Shown: positions 9,696 through 18,786 of the stretch, piece by piece
Layout: the number at the start of each line of letters is the position of its first letter
Position numbering within the stretch: position 1 is the stretch's first letter
Assembly (NCBI RefSeq): GCF_030053135.1
Contig: NZ_CP125650.1
Span: forward strand, 124,001-188,000
Direction: 5' to 3'
Origin: Rhizobium sp. BT04
GTDB taxonomy: Bacteria > Pseudomonadota > Alphaproteobacteria > Rhizobiales > Rhizobiaceae
Length of the DNA stretch: 64,000 nt
The notes under the pieces: model-generated
The model's database searches: none
What the model was told of the DNA's origin: nothing
Seen by the model: the letters and a program-made list of their open reading frames with translations, nothing else
Made by a program: the position numbers and the translations under genes

Positions 9696-11174
9696 ATGTC
9701 CGCACCGATGATTTCGCTTGAAAGTGCGACCAGCACGACATCCTTGGATCAATTGCTGGCGACCGCGAAACCGAGTGGCTGCACATCCTCGTCATGTGGC
9801 GTGTCCACAAAACCGGCCGACGTGGACCAGGCTATCTGGGCGAAGATCAAAAACCACCCCTGCTATTCAGAAGAGGCTCACCATTATTTCGCGCGCATGC
9901 ATGTCGCGGTCGCACCAGCCTGCAATATCCAGTGCAACTATTGCAATCGTAAATATGACTGCGCCAACGAAAGCCGCCCTGGGGTCGTCTCGGAAAAGTT
10001 GACGCCAGACCAGGCGCTGCGCAAGGTCATTGCCGTCGCCAACGAAGTGCCGCAGCTTTCCGTGCTGGGTGTCGCCGGACCGGGCGATGCCTGTTACGAC
10101 TGGAAGAAGACAAAGGAAACGTTCGAACGAGTTGCGGGGGAGATCCACGACATCAAGCTGTGCATCTCCACCAACGGGCTTGCGCTGCCGGATCACGTCG
10201 CCGAACTTGTCGACATGAATGTCGATCACGTGACAATTACGATCAACATGGTTGACCCTGAAATCGGCGCAAAGATCTATCCCTGGATCTTTTACCGCAA
10301 CCGTCGTTACACCGGCATCGAAGCTGCGAGAATTCTGCACGAGCGGCAAATGGTGGGCCTGGAGATGCTGACCGCGTGCGGCATCATCACCAAAGTCAAT
10401 TCGGTGATGATTCCTGGTGTCAACGACGAACACCTGGTCGAGGTAAATAAATGGGTCAAGGAGCGGGGGGTGTTCCTGCACAACGTCATGCCGCTTATTT
10501 CCGATCCGGCCCATGGCACCTACTACGGCTTGACCGGACAGCGCGGCCCGCGGGCGCTCGAATTGAAGGCGCTCCAGGATCGTCTCGAAGGCGGCGCAAA
10601 GCTAATGCGCCATTGCCGGCAGTGTAGGGCCGATGCCGTCGGCCTGCTTGGGGATGATCGGGGCCAGGAGTTCGCACTCGACCAGCTTCCCGGAGAGATC
10701 ACCTATGACGCCCGTAAGCGCGAGGCCTATCGGGAAGTGATCGCCCGCGAACGCGGCGATCACGCGACCGCCAAGAGCGAGGCAATCGAGACAGTCAAAG
10801 CAGCCGGCGATGGGTCCCTCCACGTCGCGGTCGCGACAAAGGGTGGCGGTCGCATCAACGAGCACTTCGGCCACGCGAAGGAGTTCCAAGTATACGAAGC
10901 TTCGTCGAGAGGCATCACCTACGTCGGGCATCGCAAGATCGAACAGTATTGCCTCGGAGGCAGGGGCGAGGAAGCCACCCTCGACGGCATCATAACTGCG
11001 CTGGTCGGTATTGACGTCGTGCTATGCGCCAAGATCGGGGAGTGCCCTAAGACTAAGCTCATGGAGGCCGGGGTTCGGGCAACGGATGCTTATTGCTATG
11101 ACTACATCGAGACCGCCATCGGCACCCTCTACGCCGCCAAGTTTGGCGTCGAACCACAAGCGGCGACGGCGTGA
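9696..11174 (+). CDS. nifB: NifB, radical SAM enzyme of FeMo-cofactor synthesis
   Basis: 492 residues. NifB fuses [4Fe-4S] clusters and inserts the central carbon to make the FeMo-co precursor. The radical SAM motif CNIQCNYC is near residue 76, followed by GVAGPGDACYDW and a C-terminal NifX/NafY-like domain (HVAVATKGGGRINEHFGHA, about residue 370 on). The start at 9696 lies after the promoter with GGAG upstream; a longer in-frame start at 9609 would sit before the promoter. It heads nifB-fdxN-nifZ-fixU. Confidence 0.96.
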   Translation: MSAPMISLESATSTTSLDQLLATAKPSGCTSSSCGVSTKPADVDQAIWAKIKNHPCYSEEAHHYFARMHVAVAPACNIQCNYCNRKYDCANESRPGVVSEKLTPDQALRKVIAVANEVPQLSVLGVAGPGDACYDWKKTKETFERVAGEIHDIKLCISTNGLALPDHVAELVDMNVDHVTITINMVDPEIGAKIYPWIFYRNRRYTGIEAARILHERQMVGLEMLTACGIITKVNSVMIPGVNDEHLVEVNKWVKERGVFLHNVMPLISDPAHGTYYGLTGQRGPRALELKALQDRLEGGAKLMRHCRQCRADAVGLLGDDRGQEFALDQLPGEITYDARKREAYREVIARERGDHATAKSEAIETVKAAGDGSLHVAVATKGGGRINEHFGHAKEFQVYEASSRGITYVGHRKIEQYCLGGRGEEATLDGIITALVGIDVVLCAKIGECPKTKLMEAGVRATDAYCYDYIETAIGTLYAAKFGVEPQAATA

Positions 11175-11208
11175 GCGCTCTTAATCCGACATCTTCAGGA
11201 GTTTAAAA

Positions 11209-11415
11209 ATGGCCTTCAGGATCATAGCGTCCCAATGCACCCAGTGCGGTGCCTGCGAGTTCGAATGCCCCTCCGGTGCGATCAGGTTCAAAGGTGAGAT
11301 CTACGTTATCGACCCGGAAAAATGCACCGAATGCAAGGGTACCTTCGAAACGCAGCAATGCGCGGAGGTTTGCCCCGTGCCGAAGACCTGCGTCCCCGCC
11401 GCACCTGCGATTTGA
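11209..11415 (+). CDS. fdxN: FdxN, bacterial-type ferredoxin
   Basis: 68-residue 2[4Fe-4S] ferredoxin. The first cluster motif is [12 protein letters not shown]. The second is [18 protein letters not shown], with the usual nif-type insertion between the second and third cysteines. It probably feeds electrons to nitrogenase or NifB. AGGAG precedes the ATG. It lies 34 bases after nifB in the same operon. Confidence 0.95.
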   Translation: MAFRIIASQCTQCGACEFECPSGAIRFKGEIYVIDPEKCTECKGTFETQQCAEVCPVPKTCVPAAPAI

Positions 11416-11479
11416 CCTTCAGCATGGTCGGGGCTCCTGCGGAGAAGCCTTCAATGACATCCTGCAAGGAGGAATGCCC

Positions 11480-11797
11480 ATGGGCCTTGGACGTGAACAG
11501 GAGGTCGAAATTCACAGGCCTCCACGATTTACACCCGGCGAGCGGGTGCGGGCCAGACTTCACGTAAAGAATGACGGCACCTATGCTGGCAAAAAAATTG
11601 GCGAAAATTTGGTGCGGAAGGGCGACGAAGGCTATGTGCGCGACATCGGCACCTTTCTCCAGCAGTTTTACATCTATGCCGTCGAATGGGTCGAACGTGG
11701 CACTATCGTCGGCATGCGTGCCCGTGAACTGACGAGTCTAGACAACGCCGCTGCTTGCGGCCCTGCTGAAATCGCGGGGCCCCCAACGAAGGAATAG
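11480..11797 (+). CDS. nifZ: NifZ
   Basis: 105 residues, NifZ family (PRFTPGERVRARLHVKNDGTYAGK, then GYVRDIGTFLQ). NifZ takes part in P-cluster maturation of the MoFe protein. The frame is open further upstream, but the ATG at 11480 has AAGGAGG at ideal spacing and the family similarity starts there. It lies between fdxN and fixU. Confidence 0.92.
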   Translation: MGLGREQEVEIHRPPRFTPGERVRARLHVKNDGTYAGKKIGENLVRKGDEGYVRDIGTFLQQFYIYAVEWVERGTIVGMRARELTSLDNAAACGPAEIAGPPTKE

Positions 11798-11801
11798 CGA
11801 C

Positions 11802-12014
11802 ATGAAGATAATGATTCGCAGAACGAGCGCCGGCTTGTCGGCTTACGTACCAAAGAAAGATCTCGAAGAGCCGATCGTAGATGTCGAGGCTGATGACATG
11901 TGGGGCGGCACGATCACTCTCAGGAACGGCTGGAGACTCGTCTTGCCCAAGCTATCGCGGGATACGCCTCTGCCGATCACCGTCCACGCAAGGAAGATTC
12001 CTGACGAGGACTGA
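11802..12014 (+). CDS. fixU: FixU/NifT family protein
   Basis: 70-residue NifT/FixU protein (MIRRTSAGLSAYVPKKDLEEPI, then DMWGGTITLRNGWRLVLP). It is a small conserved nif-operon protein of unsettled role. It starts 4 bases after nifZ, so the two are translationally close. Confidence 0.92.
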   Translation: MKIMIRRTSAGLSAYVPKKDLEEPIVDVEADDMWGGTITLRNGWRLVLPKLSRDTPLPITVHARKIPDED

Positions 12015-12044
12015 TGCTGCAAACGAGAGGTAAGAGAAACCAGC

Positions 12045-12983
12045 ATGAACAAAATTTTAACCTCGGACCGTCTCCTGATCATTCGCAACGGTGACGCCGA
12101 AAAAAGACTTAGGCTGCTCCAGGAAGCGCTCGCTGCGGATCGGATCGTTCCCTATCTCGGTCCAGATCTCCTTCGGCTGCAATCCACGGAACCACCTGTA
12201 CCGGACACCCCGGAAGCCGTCTCCGCGGCACTCAACGAACGCACACCTGCCCCTTCCAGGATACGCAGCAATATGTGGTCAGTCGCGCAGTTTATTGAAC
12301 AGCGACGGCATCGCCGGACGCTTCAGGCCTGGATGGCAGAAATATTTGGAGCACCCGTGGCGCCGACCGCCCTCCACGACTGGCTCGCAACGCTGCCGCT
12401 CTCCCTTATCGTCGACGGCTGGTACGACGGGACAATGCGTGCGGCTTTCGCGAAGACCGGTCGAACGGATGTCGTCGAGATTCAGGGCGTCACGCGTGCA
12501 AACGGCGGCGGCGACATTTGGACAAAAACTTACGATCTGTCCGGGAGAGACGTCGAATGCGTCTCAGCGCCAAAGACGGTCCTCTATGCGCCGTACGGCA
12601 GTGTTATACCAGCTTCGAACTTTCTGGTGTCCGATTCCGATTACGTGGAAGTCCTAACCGAAATCGATATCCAGACGCCAATACCTGGAATGGTGAAAGA
12701 ACGGCGTATAGATCGCGGTTTTCTTTTCATTGGCTGCCGCTTCAACGATCAGATGCTCCGGATCTACGCTCGACAGATCATCAAGCGCTCTCACGGCCCC
12801 CACTTTGCAGTACTTGATGCGGAAGGCCTTACCAAAAACGAGCGCCGTTTCCTTGCAGCAAGCGGAATCACGGTGGTCGACCTGCCGATCGGCGAAGCCG
12901 CGGCTCTGCTTGTACCATTTGGTAGCAAGGCGGATGGTGACCATGGCCGCACGGCTTCCGCTTCGAATCTCTGTAGCGGCTAG
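12045..12983 (+). CDS. SIR2-like domain protein of the nif cluster, function unknown
   Basis: 312 residues. The segment RIVPYLGPDLLRL resembles the start of SIR2-like domains (VPFLGAGxS), and GFLFIGCRFNDQMLRIYARQI is typical of their C-terminal half. No transmembrane segment or signal peptide is seen. It begins 30 bases after fixU and probably shares its transcript, which suggests a symbiotic or nitrogen-fixation role that I cannot name. A decayed copy of its C-terminal part lies at about 49085-49330. SIR2-like domains in other bacteria are often NAD-binding or NADase; nothing here proves activity. Confidence 0.7.
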   Translation: MNKILTSDRLLIIRNGDAEKRLRLLQEALAADRIVPYLGPDLLRLQSTEPPVPDTPEAVSAALNERTPAPSRIRSNMWSVAQFIEQRRHRRTLQAWMAEIFGAPVAPTALHDWLATLPLSLIVDGWYDGTMRAAFAKTGRTDVVEIQGVTRANGGGDIWTKTYDLSGRDVECVSAPKTVLYAPYGSVIPASNFLVSDSDYVEVLTEIDIQTPIPGMVKERRIDRGFLFIGCRFNDQMLRIYARQIIKRSHGPHFAVLDAEGLTKNERRFLAASGITVVDLPIGEAAALLVPFGSKADGDHGRTASASNLCSG

Positions 12984-13074
12984 AGTGCCGCAGATTGAAA
13001 ACGTTCTGTTTCTGCCAAGTTCGAATGCCATACTGCCCACGTTTGCTGGCGTGGGGGATTGCGGGTGGGATCAA

Positions 13075-13196
13075 TGGCGATGAGCGAGCGTGATCTTTAG
13101 CGGATCGAGGTTCTGTCGCAGGTGATCGACGGAAGATCGGCGACGACCGCAGATTACTGTTCACTCAATGTCAATCGAAGGACCGATTATGAAGAA
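13075..13196 (+). pseudogene. possible transposase N-terminal relic
   Basis: Reads MAMSERDL, stop, RIEVLSQVIDGRSATTA, like the helix-turn-helix opening of ISNCY/integrase-type transposases (SERDLKRIEVLSEV). It has an in-frame TAG and is very short. The rest of 12984-13427 shows nothing I can assign. Confidence 0.35.
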
Positions 13197-13427
13197 ACCT
13201 AAACCATTCCCAATACAGCGGCAGAGCCGCGGCCGGAATCGCCAGAAATAAGCCTCGCATCGGCCACCGGGTGCTCCACTCGTGCGCCAATAACACGCGT
13301 AATCAACGGGATCGAGACGGCACACGCTTTACGGTCTTGCGCTTATTTGTGATCTGAATCCCACAATATGGACTTCGATACTTGGTGTTTCCAAGTGACA
13401 AGCAGTGTGGCCAATAATTCTAACCGC

Positions 13428-14531
13428 CTAGCTCTGCGTCTTCATACTTCCAGAAATGATGTCCCTGGCGGCTGAAAGGAACGCGTCCATTTGGGTTCTG
13501 GTGCCGATGCTGACGCGGATAAAATTTTCCAAACCGGCATCGGGAAAGACGGCTACAAGTATGTTCTGCCTATCCAAAGACGCTTGCCACCATTTGCCAT
13601 CTCGTCCGGGTGGCACCCGAGCTAGCAAAAAGTTTGTGTGGGAGGGAATGACAGAAAAGCCCAATTGAGACAAGGCAGTGGTCGTTCTGTGTCTTTCATG
13701 TTTAATATATCTGTGGTTCTCGTCGTAGTCGGCGCGGTGCGAAAGGATACTAATGCCCACCGCATGGCCGATCACGTTCATGTTAAAGACATTTTGCAGG
13801 TTGCGTAGCCTCCCAATAAGTTCGGGATGACCAAAGCCGAAACCGACGCGAATTCCCGCGGCTGCAAAGCCTTTCGAAAGTGTTCTCAATACTAGAAGGT
13901 TTGGATGACGATCGACTAGGCGCAGGGCATCATCGGGTGCAAAGTCGACATACGCTTCATCCACCACTATCAACTGGTCCGATTGCGCGACGAGGCGGTC
14001 GATTTCAGCCACCGGAACGAATGTTCCCGTTGGATTGTTCGGATTGGCCAGCAGTATGAATTTTGCATCTTTTGCTGGACCAAGAAGCAGCTGCTCGATT
14101 GGCAGAGAATAAGACTCGCCCCATTCGATTTCGAGAAATCTGGCACCCTGCAACTTGGCCAGTTTGCGGTTAAAGGAAAAACCTGGCGATATCATCGCAA
14201 CGCTATCTCCCGGGTCGAGGAATGCTCTGTAGATGAGCCCAAGCAGCTCCGACGAGCCGTTCCCGGCGACCACCTGATCCTGGGAGAGGCCATACGCGCT
14301 GGCGGCTGCGTCGCGCAAGCTCAGATTGTCATCTTCGGGATACAGATAATGCCGTTCGAGGGCCGCCAGCGCACTTTGCAACACCATCATCGGCAACGGA
14401 AACGGATTCTCATTCGTGTTTAGTTTAACGCAGTTCGCATCTCGCCCCGGTTGATTGGAGGGTAGCGCATTTAGCTGTCTCGCCATCGGCGAAAGAGCCG
14501 AAAGCACGGCTTGCAGCTTTGCATCAGCCAT
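13428..14531 (-). CDS. hisC: Histidinol-phosphate aminotransferase-like protein (HisC)
   Basis: 367-residue fold-type I PLP aminotransferase. Visible are LNTNENPFPLP at the N-terminus, GNGSSELLGL, the substrate motif NPNNPTG, DEAYVDF, and the PLP lysine in TLSKGFAAAGIRVGFG. HisC converts imidazole-acetol phosphate to histidinol phosphate; related enzymes act on aromatic amino acids. There are no other his genes nearby, so this is an isolated plasmid copy. It may be a backup for histidine synthesis or act on another substrate. Confidence 0.85.
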   Translation of the reverse strand: MADAKLQAVLSALSPMARQLNALPSNQPGRDANCVKLNTNENPFPLPMMVLQSALAALERHYLYPEDDNLSLRDAAASAYGLSQDQVVAGNGSSELLGLIYRAFLDPGDSVAMISPGFSFNRKLAKLQGARFLEIEWGESYSLPIEQLLLGPAKDAKFILLANPNNPTGTFVPVAEIDRLVAQSDQLIVVDEAYVDFAPDDALRLVDRHPNLLVLRTLSKGFAAAGIRVGFGFGHPELIGRLRNLQNVFNMNVIGHAVGISILSHRADYDENHRYIKHERHRTTTALSQLGFSVIPSHTNFLLARVPPGRDGKWWQASLDRQNILVAVFPDAGLENFIRVSIGTRTQMDAFLSAARDIISGSMKTQS

Positions 14532-14689
14532 ATCTTTTCTCCGTTTCAGTAAGCCGAGTCGTGAGCGCGTGATCGGCCGTCTCCTGTTGAAGCCACATCG
14601 GACGTTGGCGCGGGCCGCCTGCGGGCTGCTACGGTCGCCGCGTAGTTAATAGGCCAAGGACCGCCGCGGCCGCTTCAAGCCGCCAATGG

Positions 14690-15228
14690 TCAAGCCTCCC
14701 CACTCTCACACTCATGCGTCACTTGCTCCATTCGCCTTTCGAGGAACTGTTCGATCTCAAACGCCAACGCCGCAGGGTCGTGGCCAACCGTTTCGAGATG
14801 TAATTCAGCGCCCTCAGGGATTTCGTACGGCGAGGAAACGCCGGTGAAATTGGCGATCTTGCCGGCGAGCGCCTTCCGATAAAGCCCCTTCGGATCGCGT
14901 CGCGCGCATTCCTCAAGCGGCGTGTCGACGAGGATTTCAATAAGCTCCCCTCCTCCATCAGCTCGGCGACCTCGGCAACGCGGCGGATGTTCTCGACGCG
15001 ATCGGGTTGATTGAAGCCAGGTCGCGATTGAGCCCGTGGCGCACGTTGTCGCCGTCGAGGATGTAGGTGTGCTTCCCGTGGGCATGCAGCAGCCGGTCGA
15101 GCGCATTGGCGATTGTCGACTTGCCGGAGCCGGAAAGTCCAGTGAACAAAAGGACGGCTGGCTGCTGACTCTTCATCGCCGCGCGCGCCCTTGTCAGCGT
15201 CGGTCGCCTGCCAATGCAGGTTGTCGGC
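14690..15228 (-). pseudogene. nodQ/cysNC relic (APS kinase domain)
   Basis: The minus strand holds pieces of the kinase part of NodQ/CysNC in order. First is [14 protein letters not shown] (end of the CysN-like part), then [16 protein letters not shown] (Walker A), [37 protein letters not shown] and, in another frame, [20 protein letters not shown] with [15 protein letters not shown]. Frames change at least twice, and the stretch with SFISPFRAERR is missing. The enzyme would make PAPS for Nod factor sulfation; this copy cannot. It is joined directly to a nodA fragment. Confidence 0.8.
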
Positions 15229-15229
15229 G

Positions 15230-15369
15230 CGCCTTGCCCAGCTTTGGCTGCCACTGAAATTGAAGACCCCGGTCGGCCCTTGGGCTTTGCGAAAGAGCTC
15301 GGGAGGATCGACGTGGTCGATGAGTTCCAGCTCGTTTTCCCAGCACAGCTTCCACCGCACCTCAGAACA
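15230..15369 (-). pseudogene. nodA relic, N-terminal part
   Basis: After an AAAGGAGG ribosome site, an ATG at 15369 is followed by an early TGA. Shifting frame gives [33 protein letters not shown] and SQSWA, which is the start of NodA (usually M-R-S-x-V-x-W-(R/K)-L-C-W-E-N-E-L-E). The ATG context suggests two bases were lost just after the start codon. Similarity stops after about 44 codons and continues as the nodQ relic. A nod box lies upstream. Confidence 0.8.
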
Positions 15370-15552
15370 TGCAAAGACCTCCTTTGGTATTTCCTGCTGC
15401 TGTTTTTGAAGCCCGCACTGTGCGATCGAAGCAGTGGCCGCCCCGATGCATGTCGGCGCCGTTGCTCTCGGGTTCGCGCTATAGCCAGTCCGGATCGTCA
15501 AATGTTTCGCCGTCACTCGCGTCTGAGATCATTCCTAATGCATCATCACGGG

Positions 15553-15600
15553 AGATTGGTAAAATGGATTGTATGAATGGAATTATCGATGCTTTGTATG
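15553..15600 (-). promoter_or_regulatory. nod box (degenerate) before nodA'-nodQ' relic
   Basis: On the minus strand the core reads ACAATCCATTTTACCAATCT, close to the nod box core ACAATCRATTTTACCAATCY, with weaker similarity upstream (CATCGATAATTCCATTCAT). It lies about 185 bases before the nodA relic. Confidence 0.75.
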
Positions 15601-15848
15601 TCGAATATACGGGTTTCTTAGACTTTGACGTGACCTCCCTGGCACTCGCGGCGTAAAGACGACCGCGCGTCCCCTCCAGCGGCCGAAAGCAGGGATGCGT
15701 TGGACCAGTTGACCCAACTGCGCCCTCCCCGGTTTACCCACCTATGTCCCGGAGTGGCGATGAACGGTCGCCAGCTAGTCCTTCGCGGTTTCTGATGGAA
15801 CTTCATCAGGGACGCACGTTCTGTTTATTGAAGCTAGCGATCTACGTC

Positions 15849-16370
15849 CTATTCGCGATCGTCTGCAGTGGCGCTGGTAGACGCGACTTTCATGGCACGA
15901 TCGCCGCTATCGCTACCGGTCTCGTCTATGCGGCTTAGTAAGCTGAAAATATCTTGCAAGATCTCTTCATCGAAAGTCCGCAACTTCACGATAGTAGCCA
16001 GCAGCAGAACCGCTTTGGTTTCAGTTTCGCCCCAAAGATAAGGTGCCGCCGGGGCGATAATCTCTTCCGGAGTGGCATCCAAAACCTCACACAGATGAAT
16101 CAGTCGGCTCACGGTCAAGCGGGATACTCCATTTTCGTACCGGCCGTAGACCTGCTTAGTGATGCCAAGCAAGGGCGCCAGTTTCGAGCGCGGGAGTTTT
16201 CGCTTATCGCGGGCTTCGCGAAGGCTGATGCTGATCAAGTTTTCGAGTTCGGCGCTAAGTGCAATCCGTCCGTCAAAAGGTTTTCGATAGACCGGCTTGT
16301 CTATGCCTGGATCATCGACTTGTTGCAAACCGAGTTCATTAATCCATTGCTTCAATGGTGGTCCTGACAT
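15849..16370 (-). CDS. XRE-family transcriptional regulator, paralog A
   Basis: 173 residues with a central helix-turn-helix of the Cro/CI type (LISISLREARDKRKLPRSKLAPLLGITKQVYGRYENGVSRLTVSRLIHLCEVLDATPEEI). It aligns along its length with the gene at 18259-18786: IDKPVYRKP versus VDKAIYRKP, QVYGRYENG versus PVYGRYERA, IHLCE in both, and APYLWG versus APHLWG. The start at 16370 is chosen because it gives the same N-terminal length as that paralog; the frame runs on to 17024 only as antisense of the transposase. Targets are unknown. Confidence 0.8.
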   Translation of the reverse strand: MSGPPLKQWINELGLQQVDDPGIDKPVYRKPFDGRIALSAELENLISISLREARDKRKLPRSKLAPLLGITKQVYGRYENGVSRLTVSRLIHLCEVLDATPEEIIAPAAPYLWGETETKAVLLLATIVKLRTFDEEILQDIFSLLSRIDETGSDSGDRAMKVASTSATADDRE

Positions 16371-16797
16371 TGCTCCGACTGAGGTAAATGCGCCAAAGCT
16401 CTTTATACGGAAAGTGATGTGCTTGGAACCACCAATGTTTCGTTTCGATCTAATTTGGCGCATTTTGGGCCACGCGGACCTCACCCGATAGCTATCGTTC
16501 ACCAAAATATATAAGTGATCGCAAGTACATAGACATAGATCATACCGAAATCGCTTCACGCAAGGATTATCCACTTGCGCCAAATTGGCTATGACCCTCA
16601 GTGATTTTGGTGATAACGGTCGCTTCATTTCCTCGTCTAGCTCCCGGGACGTCGTGTGCGGGCATGGTGGCCTTTTGTCCTGCACGTGGAGCTCTCGGTT
16701 CACGGCAGACCAATCACGGCTCCGCGCGCTGGCTGCTCTGGTGTTTGGTTCCGGCATTTGATGGTGCAATATTTTCCTTGGCATGGAGGGAAGCACT

Positions 16798-17741
16798 ATG
16801 GGCCAGGTTCTACACGGGAGCGCCACGACGACAGAGGCAATCCGTCGAGCAATAGTGAAGAGAGCCTGAAAACGCTTTCGAAGCGATACGGGATCAACCA
16901 GAAAACCGTGGCGAAATGGAAGAAGCGGACATCGTTGGTCGACCTTCCTACAGGCCCAAAGGACCCGCACTCGACGACCCTTTCCCTCGAAGAAGAGGCC
17001 GCTATCGTCGCCTTCCGCCGGCACACGTTGCTGCCGCTCGATGATTGCCTCTACGCTCTTCAGCCGACCATTTCACATCTGACGCGTTCGTCGTTGCACA
17101 GGTGTTTGCAGCGCCACGGCATTTCACGTCTGCCGGAGGTCAGAGGCGACAAGGAGCCGAAGAAGAAGTTCAAAAGCTATCCGATCGCTTACTTCCACAT
17201 CGATATTGACGAGGTGCAGACGGCTGAGGGCAAGCTCTATCTCTTTGTCGCAATTGACCGAACATCCAAGTTCGCGTTCGCGGAACTCTACACCAAAGCC
17301 GGCAAGATGAATGCCGCTCAGTTCTTGCGCAATCTGATCGCGGCAGTGCCCTACACCATTCACACCGTTTTGACCGACAATGGCATTCAGTTCACCAACC
17401 GAGCTTGTGATCGAAATGCCTTCCAGCACATCTTCGATTGGGTCTGCGACGATCACAGCATCGAGCATCGCCTGACCAAGGTGAAGCATCCCTGGACCAA
17501 CGGACAGGTCGAACGGATGAACCGAACGATCAAGGAGGCGACCGTCAAGCGCTTCCACTACGACGATCATGCGCAGTTGAAAAAACATCTGGCCGACTTT
17601 ATCGACGCCTACAATTTCGGGCGCCGGCTCAAGACGTTAAAGGGCCTTACGCCTTACGAGTTCATCTGTAGACGATGGACTTTGGAGCCGGATCGATTCA
17701 TCATCGACCCCATCCATCAAATGCCGGGACTAAACACCTAG
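16798..17741 (+). pseudogene. IS481-family transposase with N-terminal frameshift
   Basis: The ATG at 16798 starts MGQVLHGSATTTEAIRRAI, the usual opening of this transposase, but stops after 23 codons. A one-base shift near 16852 restores ESLKTLSKRYGINQKTVAKWKKR (helix-turn-helix). The rest is complete: the DDE core with FHIDIDEVQ, VLTDNGIQFTNR and HPWTNGQVERMNRTIKEATVKR, ending HQMPGLNT. It is normal length apart from the shift. A longer in-frame ATG at 16656 could still make the body. I did not identify the terminal inverted repeats. Confidence 0.85.
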
Positions 17742-18258
17742 GCGATGCCCTTACCTCTGAACGGCGACAGCCATGAACAGCGTTTCCAGTCTCAGCGACT
17801 CGACCCCGTTTTCGCGGAACCTGATCGTGATGTCAAAAGGCTGTTTCCGAGCCGAATGGCAAAAAGGATCGGCGCGATGGAACGGAGGCGCGGAGAGGAC
17901 GGGCTTAGATTCAGCAATCGAAATCAAAGCATGCGCGCCGGCAGCTCGAATACCCACATGGCATTGAGCGGGAAAACCCAACGAGGGAGTTTAACACAGA
18001 CCCTACTGTCGAAGCAAAGCGCATGCAAATAGACTTGGCGTCGCTCGCCGACGAATCGCTCGAGCATCGAGCGAGATCAACGCCAACCAAAGATCGAAAA
18101 ATTGCGCAATCGGCGCGTATTGTTGATCAGACGGAAATTCGAGTGAAAAACTAAGTTGTGAGATTGCGGGTGTCTGCACACCGACGACAGCGCGTCGGCT
18201 GCGACAGCTATCACCAATACTGCTAACTACTGGTCGGGGCGTCATAGACAAACCCAGC
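17742..18258 (+). other. intergenic, no gene recognised
   Basis: Short frames exist on both strands but none resembles a known family or has good start signals. Some may be IS debris. Confidence 0.5.
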
Positions 18259-18786
18259 TCACTTCACGGGCTCCGCTACATCACTGATACCTCTGTCGCT
18301 CTCGTCGTCATCGGGGATCATTCGCTGCAGGAGCCGAATAAGATCGCGCGTCGTGCCGTTCGGAAGTCTCCTAAGAATCCTCGCCAGTGTGAGACAATCC
18401 TCGGCCTCCTCCGATGTGCGGCCCCAAAGATGTGGCGCAGCTTCAAAGATCATATCGATAGGCATGAAGCCAAGAATCTCACACAGATGGATCATCCGAG
18501 TAACAGTCATTTTGGAAAATGCCCGCTCGTAGCGTCCGTATACAGGGATGGACAGACCAAGCATTGGAGCAACGTCTGCGCGAGACAGGCCCTGCGCTTC
18601 GCGTGTCTTTTTCAGGAACGCGCTGATCAATTCCTCCATGTGACCCAACGATGTAATTTCGCCGCCGAAACCTGGCTTTCGATAGATCGCCTTGTCAACC
18701 TCCGGATCGGCGGTGCTGACGAGGCCTCTCGAACTTCTGTAGCTTGCTAGATCTTCCGTCACCGCACGTCCCTGTTTTCCTGCCAC
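18259..18786 (-). CDS. XRE-family transcriptional regulator, paralog B
   Basis: 175 residues with a Cro/CI-type helix-turn-helix (LISAFLKKTREAQGLSRADVAPMLGLSIPVYGRYERAFSKMTVTRMIHLCEILGFMPIDMI). It is a diverged copy of the regulator at 15849-16370, same strand and orientation. The IS481 element now lies between them. Upstream (18840-18930) is AT-rich with repeated TTTGGC/GCCAAA-like words that could hold operators; this is not proven. Confidence 0.8.
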   Translation of the reverse strand: MAGKQGRAVTEDLASYRSSRGLVSTADPEVDKAIYRKPGFGGEITSLGHMEELISAFLKKTREAQGLSRADVAPMLGLSIPVYGRYERAFSKMTVTRMIHLCEILGFMPIDMIFEAAPHLWGRTSEEAEDCLTLARILRRLPNGTTRDLIRLLQRMIPDDDESDRGISDVAEPVK

